The position numbers and the translations under genes were made by a program. A stretch of DNA of 64,000 bases from Combretum micranthum. Its lineage: Eukaryota; Streptophyta; Magnoliopsida; Myrtales; Combretaceae. Each line of letters begins with the position of its first letter. Position 1 is the first letter of the stretch. Shown piece by piece: positions 10,678-23,899 of this stretch. The notes beneath the pieces are model-generated. The model did no database searches, was not told the DNA's origin, and saw only the letters and a list, made by a program, of their open reading frames with translations. The DNA lies in NCBI GenBank assembly GCA_024138025.1, contig JAMXBD010000715.1, positions 434,001 to 498,000 on the forward strand, in the 5' to 3' direction.

Positions 10678-12807
10678 TTAGTATATACTAAAATTTTTCT
10701 AGTCAATTACCTTGTTTATGTTAACTATGTTGTTGCATGTGGCCTTTTAGATTTCGATATAAAAAGGCAATGTCTATTTAGATGAAAACCAATGTGATAG
10801 AAAGGTTGTGACTCATAAACCACTATAAATAGATTATTACTTAATTAAATCTCTTCATCAAGTGATCCATATTAAACCATTACATATAATATCATCAATG
10901 TTTAATCATTTTACTTGGTTCCCGAAATAAACAAGACTTTATAAAACTTACTATGTTATTTTACAGTCCATATTAAGATCGTGTTTAATGTCATCAAAGT
11001 ACGACATTCTATATATAGGATATATGTAGGTTTGAAGTCTAGGAATTATTTAAACCCTTCCATATATAGAAAGAACCAATAACATTAAACATGTGATATC
11101 TTAGGTTATGTCCTATATATTCACTTAATTTTGACACTCACTTGTATAACTACCCTCACCCACTATGCTTTTCTTATTATAGATGAATAAAAGCTTCTCT
11201 AATCAAACACATCACCCATACGACCTTGGTTGATTGTATCCATTGACTCATGTGGCTTAAGTAGGTTGCATGGACTCACCTATGTGGCATAGTTATTTAC
11301 ACTCTCTCATTTATGTGACCCTATCCTACCATAATGTATTAAACCCACTTCACTTACAAGATATATCGATTAATGTTGCTAAGACAGCTACTCATGATTA
11401 TCATTGGTTTAGTGGTGGTAGTGTGTTGAACGTAGGTCTCTTTTAGACCTTTTTTCTTCATTTGTAGACTATTTAAAAGTGGATTATCTAACAAAGAGTA
11501 ATGTATTATATCAAAATAGTTATTCAAACACATGCAATTCAACGCTTTAATATATATATCTTTCATCCTTAAGATGTTGCTAATTCTTTTAGAATTGAAC
11601 ATTTTATTTGGAACAAATGATTTGAAATTATTCAATTATCATAAGCTTTATTCAATCAAGTTCTATGCCTTAAAAAACTTTCATTAGTCTTAAACAGTTC
11701 AAAATGTGACTTTGATCATTTTGTTGACACAATGGTGCCTCATATATATCAATTGTAAAAGAAAATGGTATTAGTTTGTGCAAGGTTGACATTTTTAGAG
11801 TCATTAGTGGAGTAGAATAAAATAAAGGCTTCCTACGGTTATCACAACCAAATTAGCTTGTAAATTAGATGAAGAGTGTGCGTCCTTGAGATCTAAACTT
11901 TAACTAAAGATGAAGGAACTTAACTACTCGAAAAGTCCAATTCTTCCTTTGGAGTTGTATACATAAGGGGATACCAAAAAAGAAAAAAGAAAAAAAGAAG
12001 ATAATTTATCGCAGAGGAGTAAATGTATATAGGATTGCCTTAGCTTACGAAAAAAATCTCAAAATCTACTAGTGCGCTTCATAAATATTCACATGGTCTT
12101 TGATGTCTTATAAGTTTTAATATAACTCCGTTTCTTTCTCAATTTCTATCTTGATAATGGTTGTTGAAAAACCTTCAGCTTGCACTTTCCATTCCCTTCT
12201 TTAACTTTATTGCACGAGCAAAACTTTTAGATTCTTAGTTAAGTGGATGGAATCTAGATCAAGTTTATTTGGTGACCATTCTAGTGGAAGAAGTTTAACC
12301 CACTTGAGCCAAAAAGTATCTCCTATTCCATCTCTATCTCCCACGAAATGATTGAGATAAACTAATTGTAATGGTCATTGCAATCTAGATACAAATGTTA
12401 TAAAATTTATATTGCTGTAGATTTTAGCTGGTTTCTAAGACATAAATGCTCGCACAAAATTATGTGCAGCAAAGTGGTTTCTCCTGGCTTTGGAACAAGA
12501 CAAAAATTTTATAGACTATTTTACACTAAATTAAAATAGATTCTTATAGATCAAATGATTCTTTTATAAGGTCATCTAGAATTTATAAATCGAATGTTTG
12601 GTAAATTGTTCTATCTTTAGTTTTCGCCGTTTTCTTGTGGATAAGAGGAGTTTTTTAAGTAACAAAAATAATTCAGTGGATTCTTTTTTCTTTTTTTGGC
12701 CCAATAATTCAGTGGATTCGTCATCAAGATTTTGATGTTATTTATTATTGAAGTGGCTTTTCTTTGGTAAAGAGAATTGTGCTTATTCCCTCACTTCTTT
12801 TCATCAG
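10678..12807. other. Spacer, possibly including an old LTR
   Basis: No gene was recognised. The last few hundred bases before 12807 may be an LTR, because a primer-binding-site-like sequence follows directly. I could not find its 5' end or a partner LTR. Confidence 0.3.
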
Positions 12808-12820
12808 TTGGTATCGAAGT
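12808..12820 (+). other. Primer-binding-site-like sequence of a truncated LTR retrotransposon
   Basis: TTGGTATCGAAGT resembles the initiator-Met tRNA binding site TTGGTATCAGAGC. It is preceded by TTTTCATCA, compatible with an LTR ending in CA. Downstream there is a short GCAGCGGCGATGG, but no gag can be followed, so at most a 5' stub survives. Confidence 0.3.
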
Positions 12821-14679
12821 CAAATTGATCCTTCCATCCAATCATTTGGTGGCAGCGGCGATGGGTTATCATCAAGGAAAAAGATAAAAATTAAATAATA
12901 AAAAATAAAAGCAAAAAACTGGGGATAGGTTAAATGAATGTTGTACCAACACGACATCTTCTTCGAGCAGTGCAAAGAGAGAAAGTAGAAATTTCTATTA
13001 TCCTAGCTAGCTACTTGGATCAATATGATTATTAAGGTTCGTCAAAATACATTTATGTCACATTTGTTTCATCCAAATAAAAAAAAATGAAAAGAAATAA
13101 TAATTTCTCTGATATTATTATGTTTTATAATTGTGATATATATATTTTATAAGGAATAACAATTCATTTATTAGAAGGAAGGAATAAGAACTTCTAACTT
13201 ACTTTGTATTATATGGAATATATGTTTTTTTAAATTATTATAGTTTTTTAAATCAAATAAAGAAACTAATATTCCATTGTACTAAAAGTATAATGACAAT
13301 TGGATTCTACTAAATCAAATGAAATGTTATTATATCAGGGACAATAATAAGGTCAGATATGATTAATTTATAAAAAATAATCAAGGATTGCATGGAGGCT
13401 CTTCATTTTTTTCCCTTCCGTCTCTATTGACAAACCATTATTTTTAAAGTTTACCATATAACCATTATATTTTTAAAAAATGGCGTTATATATAAATATT
13501 TATTTGTGGAGGAATATAACTGAAGTGATAAAATTTAGAGTTGTGACCTTTTTTTATATAACATATATCAACCTTAAAATTCAGGTGTGATTAAAAGAAC
13601 AATCGAAACCCACAAAAGTAAATTTAACGTTGTTCCACCAAATTAAAAGATATCAAAAGTGTTTTTGGCCTTTACCAAGAATAGCTTGTCTCTTTCGGAT
13701 CAAAATCCTTAATAAAATATTTTAAAATCTTAGAAGTCTAGAAAATTATATCAACACGCGCAGGCTACGACCGAGTGGACCGACCATGAAACATTCTATT
13801 CGTTTCTCACCGCGTGGTCAATTCTCAGGTGCCACCACCGCTTTAATTCTATGTGCACCTTTCCAAGCCGCTGGAACGAGATGTCAAAGGGTCCACGTCC
13901 ATCCATGTCCCTTGAATGCTAGTCCATCTTTTTTAGTTCCCAAATTGGCCATATTACAACTTACAAGGTTGCATGTAATTTTAACTTTGATGGCCATGAG
14001 GGGAGGTGCGGACTGGCCTTTCATGTACAATTTTCCTTTAATAATATATGTAATTATTAGTTAGTAATTCTTACGGAAAGAGCCAAAAAGTACTCACAAA
14101 ATATTTAAATTCTGTTTAATGCATACTAAAGTTTAAATAAAAAATAAATTAATTGAGTCTTGAGCTTGAGTTAAAAGCAACTTGATTCAATAATTGTGGA
14201 GTTGAATTTGAACTTCATTAATTTTGCATCAAACGCTTCATGAACCTATTTTCTCTTGTTGAGTTTAAATATTATTCAAAATATGATACATTTTTATATC
14301 AATACGTTTTAGTTAAAAGAAATACATATTTTCTCAGAAAAACCAAGTGTAATAATCTTATTTTAATTGTTCTCAAACTTATCGAGGGCCACTCTAAATC
14401 AAATTTAATTAAGTTTGACTTTAAAATTTTTAAATCAAGTTTTGAAATCAAACTCAATACTATATATATATATATATATATAATACATCTGTTTCAACTC
14501 TATTCATTTACAGCATACTCCATTGTCGTATCTTGTTTATAATTTAGGTAATATGGTATTTGTATTCGACGACAATTGGAACCAAAATATAAGTATTTTA
14601 ACACATAACGAAATTTTTACATCTATAATTAAAGTAAGACCTAGGTTACTGGCAACTCCAAATTGGGGTTAGTAGAAGC
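12821..14679. other. AT-rich spacer with a CpG-retaining island
   Basis: About 13755-13925 stands out as CpG- and C-rich (GCGCAGGCTACGACCGAG, a GGACCGACC word, GCCGCTGG) in otherwise AT-rich DNA. It looks like low-copy or promoter-type DNA rather than TE. A short ORF here (13786-14064) matches nothing I know. A (TA)11 run lies at 14461-14482. Confidence 0.35.
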
Positions 14680-15428
14680 TAGACATATACATGGTTCAGT
14701 TCCTAAACCGGCAACTAAACTAGAACTATCATTGGTTGTTCTAGAATCAGGACCAGATCGATTGGTTCGTTCTAGAACCGGCTAAGAAACTATCGATTTT
14801 TTAGTTCTTAGATGATTCTACGATCTAGAATAAGGGGGAACCGACAGTGCTAAACGATTTCATTGAAAAAAATAAAGATAAATTTAAAAAATATATTAAA
14901 TATATAATTATTAATTTTTATACTAATAATTAGATTTATTATCTATTTACAATTTTTAATATGTTAGTATCAATAATATAAATAAATATAACTTAAAATC
15001 ATATATAATTTAGTCTATATAAACTTTTCCTAAAAGAAAAGTTCATTTTTGTAATAACGCAAAACTATTTTTTATATTGTAATTTTCTTTTTATTCTATA
15101 GAGTATTTTGCAATCCTATACTACTAACTACAATTGATATTGGTTGTGTTTATATAAATAAATGTATATACTTAAACAATTTTTTACAAATTTTGATTAA
15201 ATAATTTAACACTTATATATCCATTAATTAATTATTTTGAGTTTAAAATTTATTTTATTAAAAAACCAAAATATTCATTTATTTTTTTATTTAAAAAAAA
15301 AAACAATTCCACGGTTCTAAAACCAAAACCGTAAGAGACGATTTTGATTTCAATTCTTTATTTTCAACAACTAGAATTAGCGGTTCTCATTTTCATCTAG
15401 TTCCGTTTTGAACCCATGATTTTGTCTA
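14680..15428. mobile_element. hAT-like MITE, family B copy 2
   Basis: This is a 749-bp non-coding element homologous to 5322-6038. Its inverted ends are TAGACATATACATGGTTC and, in complement, TAGACAAAATCATGGGTTC. It is flanked by GTAGAAGC (14672-14679) and GTAAAAGC (15429-15436), a 7/8 match for an 8-bp hAT-type duplication. The subterminal regions carry many AGAACCGG-type words. Confidence 0.75.
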
Positions 15429-15627
15429 GTAAAAGCACAAATGCCTAAAACGTGCGCATGGGGCAAGAGACACCCCACTTGATCACCCACACTCAACACG
15501 CGGCAAATGCAAAATGATAGAACCAGGAAGCTTCGTTCTTTGCTTAGATTGACTTAGCTACAAAAGTGAACGCGGATTAGGAAATGAAAAATTTTAAGAA
15601 CAAACGAAATAATTGTTTTCCCACCTT

Positions 15628-15745
15628 AAACTTTCTCGTCAAATTGCATGTGGTAACCTCACAGTATGGGGATGGCACCATCCACGAAACTTTCTCGTCA
15701 AATTGCATGTGGTAACCTCACAGTATGGGGGTGGCACCATCCACA
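15628..15745 (+). repeat. 59-bp tandem duplication
   Basis: Two adjacent copies (15628-15686 and 15687-15745) begin AAACTTTCTCGTCAAATTGC and end with GGCACCATCCAC. They differ at only about two positions, so the duplication is recent. The sequence is low-copy in this window and more GC-balanced than its surroundings. Confidence 0.9.
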
Positions 15746-15861
15746 AAGAGAGATTGATTTATTTTCCTTTATTAGGATTTTTTTTTAATAGAAATGAGAA
15801 GTGTGAGAAAAAGAAAACTAGTTAATCTAATAAATAAAACAATAAATATGAGTAGCTTTTA

Positions 15862-16720
15862 CTATGAGTTTTTTATTATACCGAACCAAACCTAATTCAA
15901 CCATAAAATATGGCTCTTTTATATTTCGGTTCGGTTTATGGTTCGGTTCACAAAGAGCCTAAACGATTACGGTTCGATTTGAGGGATTGAACCGAATTAA
16001 ATCGTTTGAACCCGAACCTAATCGCTTCACATTAAAATAAATAAATAAAAGCCATTTTATTTATTTATAACTCTTGAGTATTATATATTAGGACTTGTAT
16101 TGCTCTAAGATTAATTCAACAAAATGCAAAATTATTATGATGAAATAAATTTACAAGAGCCAGTTTTATATTAGCTTGCAACATCCACAACCAACAACAC
16201 TGAAATAATTTAGAACATTAAACTAGTTAGTACAACAAAAATTTAAATACATTATAAAAGAAGAATATTATAAGTAAATGTGAAATTAATGCAAAAGAAT
16301 AATTTTCTTAGTTAGTGTTATAGATTTATTAAAAATATATGTTATTTTAAATTTGCATTGAAAAATATTTTTAAAATAGGATAATATATGTCTTTGAATT
16401 TTTTAAATATATGACTTGATATAATGATAAGTGACTTCAATTTTTATGCAACATTTCTAAATGTAAACGTCCTTTTTTTCCTTGCAAACTCAAATAATTA
16501 TTAATATTATTTATTAGAACTAAATCTTTTAAAAGTAGTTTGAACCGAACCGAACCGAACCGAACCATGCTGATCCACCTATGAAGTAGTTCAGCTCAAA
16601 ATCTCAAACCGTCAAAAGCGGTTCATTTCATTAAGGGTTTGAAGCAAACCGTTTTGGATGCGGTTCGATTCAGTTTGGTTCGGTTCAATCTCTTAATCAA
16701 ACTGAACCATGAACACCCCT
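15862..16720. mobile_element. hAT-like MITE, family A copy 2
   Basis: This is homologous to 3655-4364. Both contain GCCATTTTATTTATTTATAA-like blocks and the CGGTTCGG-rich arms. The right end is TGAACACCCCT and the left end is eroded. A perfect 8-bp duplication AGCTTTTA flanks it at 15854-15861 and 16721-16728. It has no coding capacity. Confidence 0.75.
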
Positions 16721-18170
16721 AGCTTTTATTAGAGTACTCAATGTAAAATATATATCGGGGTGTTTATACACATTAAGAATACTTTTCTAAAGCTAATTCA
16801 TTACTTTATTGAAATGTCAATACAATATTATATGGAAATTCAAAATATCATCTTTACTCCGATAATACTACAAAAACCTATGAACCTCATAACAGCTGTC
16901 TAGCTTGCAAAATTCACATGCCTAAGAACTAGCTTTAGGGCATGTCAAAGCGGCATGCGGTATCATATTTGCCCACAAAGTTTGCAAAGCCTGGATCAGT
17001 GTATCAAGATGCAATGCAATAACCTTGTCTTAATTAATAATTTATACAGTAAGAAAAATAATTAAAATTTCGATAATAAAATCTTAAAGTACAAAGGCCA
17101 CTTGAATAAGTGTTAAAAGACATTAATTGTGCAATTACTCGAAAACTTTGGATCATAATCCAAACTATAGCTCTATCATTGTTGTCCCATATCATAATTG
17201 TCTCATCAGTTTAGGATATCGCGACAAGGGAAAAAATAATAATATTTTTAAAAAATTACACAAATACCACTAACATAAAAATAATCCAAAAACTAGACAA
17301 GTTAAACTCGTTTTTTGAAAAGATGAGATTGTAAGTAACCAACCTCATTTATTCAAAAGACAAGTTTAGTCTAGATATACTAACCTTCTCTCTTGAAAAG
17401 ATGAGATCGACCACTTATAATCTCTTTTTAAAAAAAAAAAAACAAGTTTAATTTATTTATTATTAATATTATTTTTACTCTAGTCGCATTTACATAATTT
17501 TTTTAAATAATGTTGTTACTCATTTCCTTTTCCCTAGGATATCACGGGAACCGGTTTTTCTCTACTCCATGATCATCCCAAGTAAAGTATCAATAATGTA
17601 ATGAAAAGACAAAGGGTTCTATTTTGGACATAGAAAGCAGCGGTCCCTGTGCATTAGTGTTAGTTCTTTGAGTTGTAGTCTGTTAATAGATTTGTAAATA
17701 TATGTGCTCTTTGTAGTTTGCGCTAAATAGCCATGTCTCTTTTTTTTTTTTTTATCTTAAATTTGTTTATTAGGTCAAGTATCGTTTAATGCCAATATTT
17801 TTTATAATCAATTGATATGAATAATAATTTTTTAGGGAGATCTGTCTCGGTTTAATAGATAGCGATAAGAGGAACTTGCTTATTGTCAATATATATTTAA
17901 GTTTGAAACACAAATCAGTTAACAAATTATAGAATATAAACTCAGAATAACAATATCCACATCTCCTTGGATTTTTATAAGGTCCTTAAAACGCCATGCA
18001 AGTATTTTAAGGATATTTTTTGCTTTTAAGAACCTCATCATATAAAGTTGTTTACATAAAATCTTTCAATCATTTTATGTTTTATGGACCTCACATACTT
18101 TTATATAATACACTTAATAAAATAAAAAATGATGTAGAACGAATATAAAAATATGTGAGGGTGATACTAG
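16721..18170. other. AT-rich spacer, nothing recognised
   Basis: No gene could be supported. A short inverted motif pair (GAAAAGATGAGAT twice, with nearby complementary TTTAGTCTAG-type words) near 17315-17430 was too weak to call. Confidence 0.4.
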
Positions 18171-18560
18171 TCCATGCCATTGAGGTGCACGAGGATTCAT
18201 ACTGTTGCCTTACGTCAGGAACCTAATCATCTCAGACTATGTAATAATAATTAAATAATAAATCTCGTTTTCATTACCATGCTAAGCCGGCTGACCATCT
18301 GACCATCTGACCATCAAGTGGTGATCTGACGCCACTATCATCCAATACCATGTACTATAAACACAAGCACAACCTGTGCGGTGCATGGCCGCCAATCCGT
18401 CATAGGTATGGGTTCATGCATGGTGGTCATTGCAGAGCCTCGGTAAGTCATTGATAGGGACAGAGCCGGCTCTACATTATCCAATACGATTATGTGTGAC
18501 CGCCATCTAACCAATTCACATGTTGAGGCACAATAATACTACAGTAAACAGGCTATTCGA
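18171..18560. other. CpG-retaining, GC-richer island with a CTGACCAT triplet repeat
   Basis: This 390-base block has many intact CpG sites (GCCGGCTGACC, GACGCC, GGCCGCC, GCCGGC, ACCGCCCGC) in an AT-rich background. Three tandem CTGACCAT units lie at 18291-18314. It matches no gene family I recognise and has no long ORF. Confidence 0.4.
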
Positions 18561-20648
18561 TCGTGTGACGTATTACCGCCCGCTTACTATAATTTGCGTA
18601 TCTATTACTAGTAATGGGAAACTGTATCATTCGTGTCAAAAAAATTATATCATAATCTATGATAATTATTTTTAAAATTGTTAAACTGTAAGGAATTACA
18701 TACATGGCAAGAATATAGAACAAAATGGCAATTTCCATGTGATTTATACTACCATCATTGTGCTGATTTTATTTCCACGAGCATCTACGTCTGGAGAGTA
18801 GTTTTGTTCATAGTTTTCTTTTCCTCTTCATTTTGCTATTTATGTAAACGTCATTTTGAATGTTGAGTCCCTTCTCTCACTTTTCTTGCAAAATTTCACC
18901 TTTCCCTTACACTAAATTTCAGACTCAAATCTCCTTATTTGGAATATCATTCTATTGCTATCTCATTTTTCTATACTTTCGAATAATTTTATTAATTTTT
19001 TATATATTAGAAATATGATCAACTTTTTTTTTTTTTAATCTTTTTACAGAGATTTCTAATCCTATGGACCATTACGACAATTTATAGGAACCAAGTTTGG
19101 ATGAAATCAATATAATTACTGATTGCTTGAGGATTGGGGCCAATAAATGGAGAAACACTTCCTTACTAAAGGATCATCAGGCTATTTGGAAGTATTAGTT
19201 AATTATGTGAGTTATTAAGTCCACTTTCCCTTGATCTTTTATCTTTTGGTGCAATGCATTTGCTTTGTCACAAATATAGCATTCTAATGCTTTATTTTTT
19301 CTTTTACCTTTATGCAATAGAATTGTGGTTTATTAGAAATTACATTCCAACAAGGTAAAGAATTGAATGGAAATTTAATGTGTGTGTATTTTGCCAAGCA
19401 ATTTAATGTATATTGAATTGAGTAGAGTAATTCTCATTTTAATCAGATAGGTAAATACCTATTCTAAATTTGGATAAACTTTGATAACATTAATTTGTTT
19501 TTTTCATGTAAAGGGGAAAAATGACGGTTTATTATTTGCACATTGAGCTATTGGAAAAATGGTGGAGAATTGTTTTGTTTTTTTTTTTTTCCCTTTAAGA
19601 GCATTTAATTTTTTTTTCTTTTATATATATAACAAAAGTTGAAGTTGTACATCAAGTTCTCAATCCAAGTTGATTCATGAGAATATCTTTCAAGATTATT
19701 AAATGCACCTTAAGCATTTCATGTGATGAGATTACAAGCATATTCTAGCTGTGAAACTTAACTTATTTCAGTAGTATAATCAAGATTTAGGACTACATAA
19801 ATTAGGATGGTAATAGATTTTTTTTCTTTTTCCGTTAATAAATTTAAATATATAATTATATGGCATTACATGTAATTTTGGTATTAAAATATTGGATTAC
19901 AATTTTAATTCAAGCAACATGTAATTTATTCATCAATCTTTATATTTATTTTCATTTTTTTTCCATAACATTACTATGTTTAGTAATTCTTTGATAATTT
20001 ATATTTAACTTTATTATTAAAATTAATTTTTGCACACACGCATCGTGGATACACGTTTGTTGATTTTATAATGTCACAATTCATTTGTGCTTAGTTCATG
20101 CCGTGTTTACTTTTGTGTGTGTGTGTGTGTTTTTTTTATGCTATGCAACGTGTGGTTTATTTTTTCACATGTAGTGCTACATAATGTCATATGCTTTTAC
20201 TTTGCTCAATTTCACATGGTATATAGGTTTTTTTTGTGTCTTTTGTTTCACACTTTGTTTTTGGTATAAATTATTGTTATTGGGTTTAAAAATATATAGA
20301 TAAAAAAGTTAGTAATTTACAATAAAAAATGAAAAATAAAACTCTCCAATATGTTACTCTTTATAACTTTTAATATAATAAATTAATTAATTATAATGTA
20401 GAACTTTAGATGTTGGTTACATTAGAATTTGCAGTAAATAAATGCGAATGAGTAAAAGTTCTAAACAATAAGGAAAGAAAATGTAAATTTAGTATTTCAT
20501 TTAATATTTATACAACTACATAAGAAATTAGAGAAGAGAATCAAAACTTTTTTGGGTCATGATAGGAAAAAAAAAAAAGGTGAATGTGATGGTTGTTTGT
20601 TGCAACTACCACCACTAGCAACACGATGAAGTGGGGATAGTGGGTGTT
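18561..20648. other. AT-rich spacer, nothing recognised
   Basis: There are several long T runs and a (TG)8 run at about 20114-20130. No gene or TE ends were recognised before the LTR at 20649. Confidence 0.45.
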
Positions 20649-21092
20649 TGTTAAAATGGGCCCACCAAATTAAGCCCACCCTATCTCTTTAACACCTAAC
20701 TCTACTCTCCTCAAACGGATCTCACATTGCCTCTCGCTTAAACACACACTAAGTATTCTTAATTCTACTCTCTTCTCTAGTGTATCAATGTTTATGTGTT
20801 TCAATTGCTACTTTGTGTTATTGATGCAGGTACGTTGAAATGCAAAGTGGTATCGGTGGCTATTAGAGAAGCCAACTCCTAATTTCCCTCAAGAGTCATA
20901 ACTTTGCTTGCCCCTTTTCTTATTTTCTTTCTCTCTTTTATACATCTATACAATATCTACTATCAACTATATTAGCTAATTTCTATTATAAGAACTACTT
21001 GTAGTTTAAAATTCTAGCTTGTTTGATAACAGTCTTTAAGTAGTTTTGTCTTTCTAGTCTTCTTTGATTGTTCATGTAACTGGTTTGTAACA
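20649..21092 (-). repeat. 3' LTR of the Reina-like element
   Basis: This 444-bp LTR reads TGTTACAAACC ... TTTTAACA on the minus strand. It aligns along its full length with 25362-25805, at visibly high but imperfect identity. A purine-rich GAGGGAAACA stretch lies immediately upstream on the minus strand (about 21093-21103) and is the probable polypurine tract. Confidence 0.8.
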
Positions 21093-22440
21093 TGTTTCCC
21101 TCACTGATGAAAGGCAGCCTTGTCCTTAAGGTTGACCTATGGGTTAAGTGTCCGGAATAGAGTTAGATCTTCCCACACAACATCTTCCATTGGTTCTCCA
21201 TTCCATTGGACTAAAATTTAAGTCACCACCTCTCCTTCCCGAATAATATCTCTCACATCCACTCTGCCCAAAGGTTCCAATAAAGGACCTTTTTATGAGC
21301 ATTAGGTGGTAAATCTAGTGATTGTATAGTAGATCCATAAGTTTCCTTTAAACAAGACACATGACATACATTGTGTATCTTTGAGGAAGATCTAAGACCT
21401 AGGCACACTGGCTAATACATTTCAACACACGATAAGGCTCATAATATCTCTTTGACAACTTGTGAAAGCTCTTAGAGATAAAGAGCTATATATATGATTG
21501 AAGCTTCACAAATACTAAATTGCCTTTCCTTAAAATGAACATAAGTTTTGTTCCTATTTGCAAAAGCTTTCCTACAATCTTTGACTCTCTGTAAATTTAC
21601 TTTGAGAGATTCCAACAATTGATCTCTTGAAGTAAGATTAGAACCCACTGGTTCTAAGCTAAAACCACCACTAATATACATTGGACTAGTATGAGGTTTC
21701 TTACCATGAACCACTTCAAATGGTGTTCTGCCTATCCCTTCATGATAAGAAATATTATCGGCAAATTAGCCCATGATAAGTATTTGAACCACTCACTTCT
21801 ATTATCCATCACATAGTAATGAAGATATTGTTGCAATACTCAATTAATCACCTTAGTTTGACCATCACTTTATGGGTGATAGGCCAAACTCATATAAAGC
21901 TTTGCACCACTTAGCTCAAAAAGCTCCTTCTAAAACTTACTTATAAAAATTTCATCTCTATTGGAAACAATAGAGCAAAGAAATCCATGAAGCTTGACCA
22001 CCATATCCATGAACAAACGAGCTACCTTAGTACATTGAAATTAGTAGTCTCTAAAGCCCTAGAGTGACAATATTTCGAAAGTCTGTAGCCAACCATCAAA
22101 ATCACAGTAAAACTATTAGAACTTAGCAAACTTGTAATAAAGTCCATTGAAATATCTTCTTATACTTAATCAGGAATGGGGAGTAGAGACAATAATTCAG
22201 CTGGACTTTTAGTAATTGCTTTAGTTTGCTAACAAACCAAACAACTCTTGATAAACATCTCAACATCATTCTTCATTCCAACCCAATAAAACTGTGATGC
22301 TAGTCTCTTACAAGTCTTAGCTACCCCAAAATGACCTGCTAATGGAATCATATGAAATTCACGTAAAAGAACTAGAATCACAACTAAGGTTGGTACTAAA
22401 AATATCTTTTGTCCAAAATATAACAATCTATTTCTCCACT
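21093..22440 (-). pseudogene. Reina-like integrase (zinc finger, core and C-terminal remnants)
   Basis: This encodes the enzyme that joins retrotransposon cDNA to the host chromosome. About 22229-22426 reads an HHCC zinc finger: GHFGVAKTCKRLASQFYWVG then CLVC. About 21472-21714 reads KTYVHF and NLQRVKDCRKAFANRNKTYV, the conserved link between the integrase core and the C-terminal domain. The core between them is broken by stops. A read-out of the C-terminal end reaches the polypurine tract next to the 3' LTR. It is non-functional. Confidence 0.65.
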
Positions 22441-22699
22441 CTAGCTACCGCGTCAATTGCTTTCCTTCAAACAACTGGTCAATCAATTCTTGAAAAGCCT
22501 AAAGTGTATCATATTCTTTCTTAATATCTTCAATAATGCCAAAATGTGGCATTAAATAAACTGAAAACTGATATGAACCATCAAATTTCCTTAATAAGGA
22601 ATCTCCTACAATATTTTTAGCTCTAGCTTTATACACAATAGTGTAATCAAAACCTAATAACTTAGTCAAATACTTATGCTATTTGGGTGTTTGAATAAC

Positions 22700-23720
22700 C
22701 AAGGTCAATAGCTCTTTCAAACTTTGGTGGTCAGTTCGAATAATGGAATGCAACCCCAACAAATACTGCCTCCACCAAAGCATACAACTCTCCTACATAA
22801 GCAAATGCTTTAGTAAGATGAGAAGGAAGCTTCTTACTAAAAAAGACAATGGAATCATTAGATGTTAAAACATCCTTAAGGTGTTCAAAAGCCCTAAAAG
22901 CCTCTTCTAACCACTAAAAACAATCACACTTCAATAAGTCTGTCAAGGGGCTAGCAATGGACGAATATGACTTAATAAAGCATCTATAGTACCCTTACAA
23001 GCCCAAAAATAGTATACGTTGCTTAACTGTTGTAGGTGTTGGCCATATCTTCGTTGCTTCAATCTTTGAGGCTACTAGTAAAACTACATCCTCAGTTAAA
23101 ATTTGACCTAGATATTTAATTGAATCCTTTCCAAAAGCACATTTAGATTTTTTCAAGAATAGGGTATTCTCAGTAAGAATCTGCAATACCTTATCTAACT
23201 GTGCTACATGTAACTCTACAGTCTCACTATATATGAGTATGTCATAGATAAAATGACGACAAACTTGCATAAATAAGACTGAAATATCTAATTCATCATA
23301 GATTGGAATGTTGTTGGTGCATTAGTATGCCCGAACAACATTACCAAGAACTCGTAATGCCCTTCATGTGTTCTAAATGATGTCTTTTCCACATCATCAT
23401 ATGCCATTCTAATATGATAATAACCAACACGCAAATCCAATTTAGGAAAAATCTTAGCACTATGCAATTCATCCAATAACTCATTTTTAGTGGGAATAGG
23501 AAACTCCTCTTTGATTGTTATTTGGTTAAGTATGTGGTAATCCATGCAAAACCTCTAAAACTCATCCTTCTTCTTAACAAGAAAAACTGGTGATGAATAA
23601 GGACTTATACTATGTTGTATCAATCCTTGCTCTAGCATTTCTTTCACCTACTTTTCTATCTCCACCTTTTGAAAATGTAGGTAACGATAAGGCTTCACAT
23701 TGATTACAATCACCCCATTA
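22700..23720 (-). pseudogene. Reina-like reverse transcriptase and RNase H remnant
   Basis: About 23288-23545 reads [30 protein letters not shown] and [21 protein letters not shown], the typical gypsy RT palm. About 22995-23270 continues with FIYDILIYS, LFLKKSKCAFG and KYLGQILT. The catalytic box is FIYDIL where FIDDIL is expected, so the first catalytic Asp is Tyr. RNase H follows in broken form toward 22700. Frameshifts separate the pieces. It cannot be active. Confidence 0.7.
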
Positions 23721-23899
23721 ACCTATGTTAAATATCTCTAACAGGGGGCAGTGATGAAGGTGGCTCAAAATTTTGAGGAAATGTACCCAATACTTGCTTA
23801 ATCAAAGTATTGTTGGTAGTATCCATTGAAGAAATCCCTATATGAGCCCTCAATTGATAACAAGTAGCTATTGCATCCATGTGAAATAACCTTCACAAC

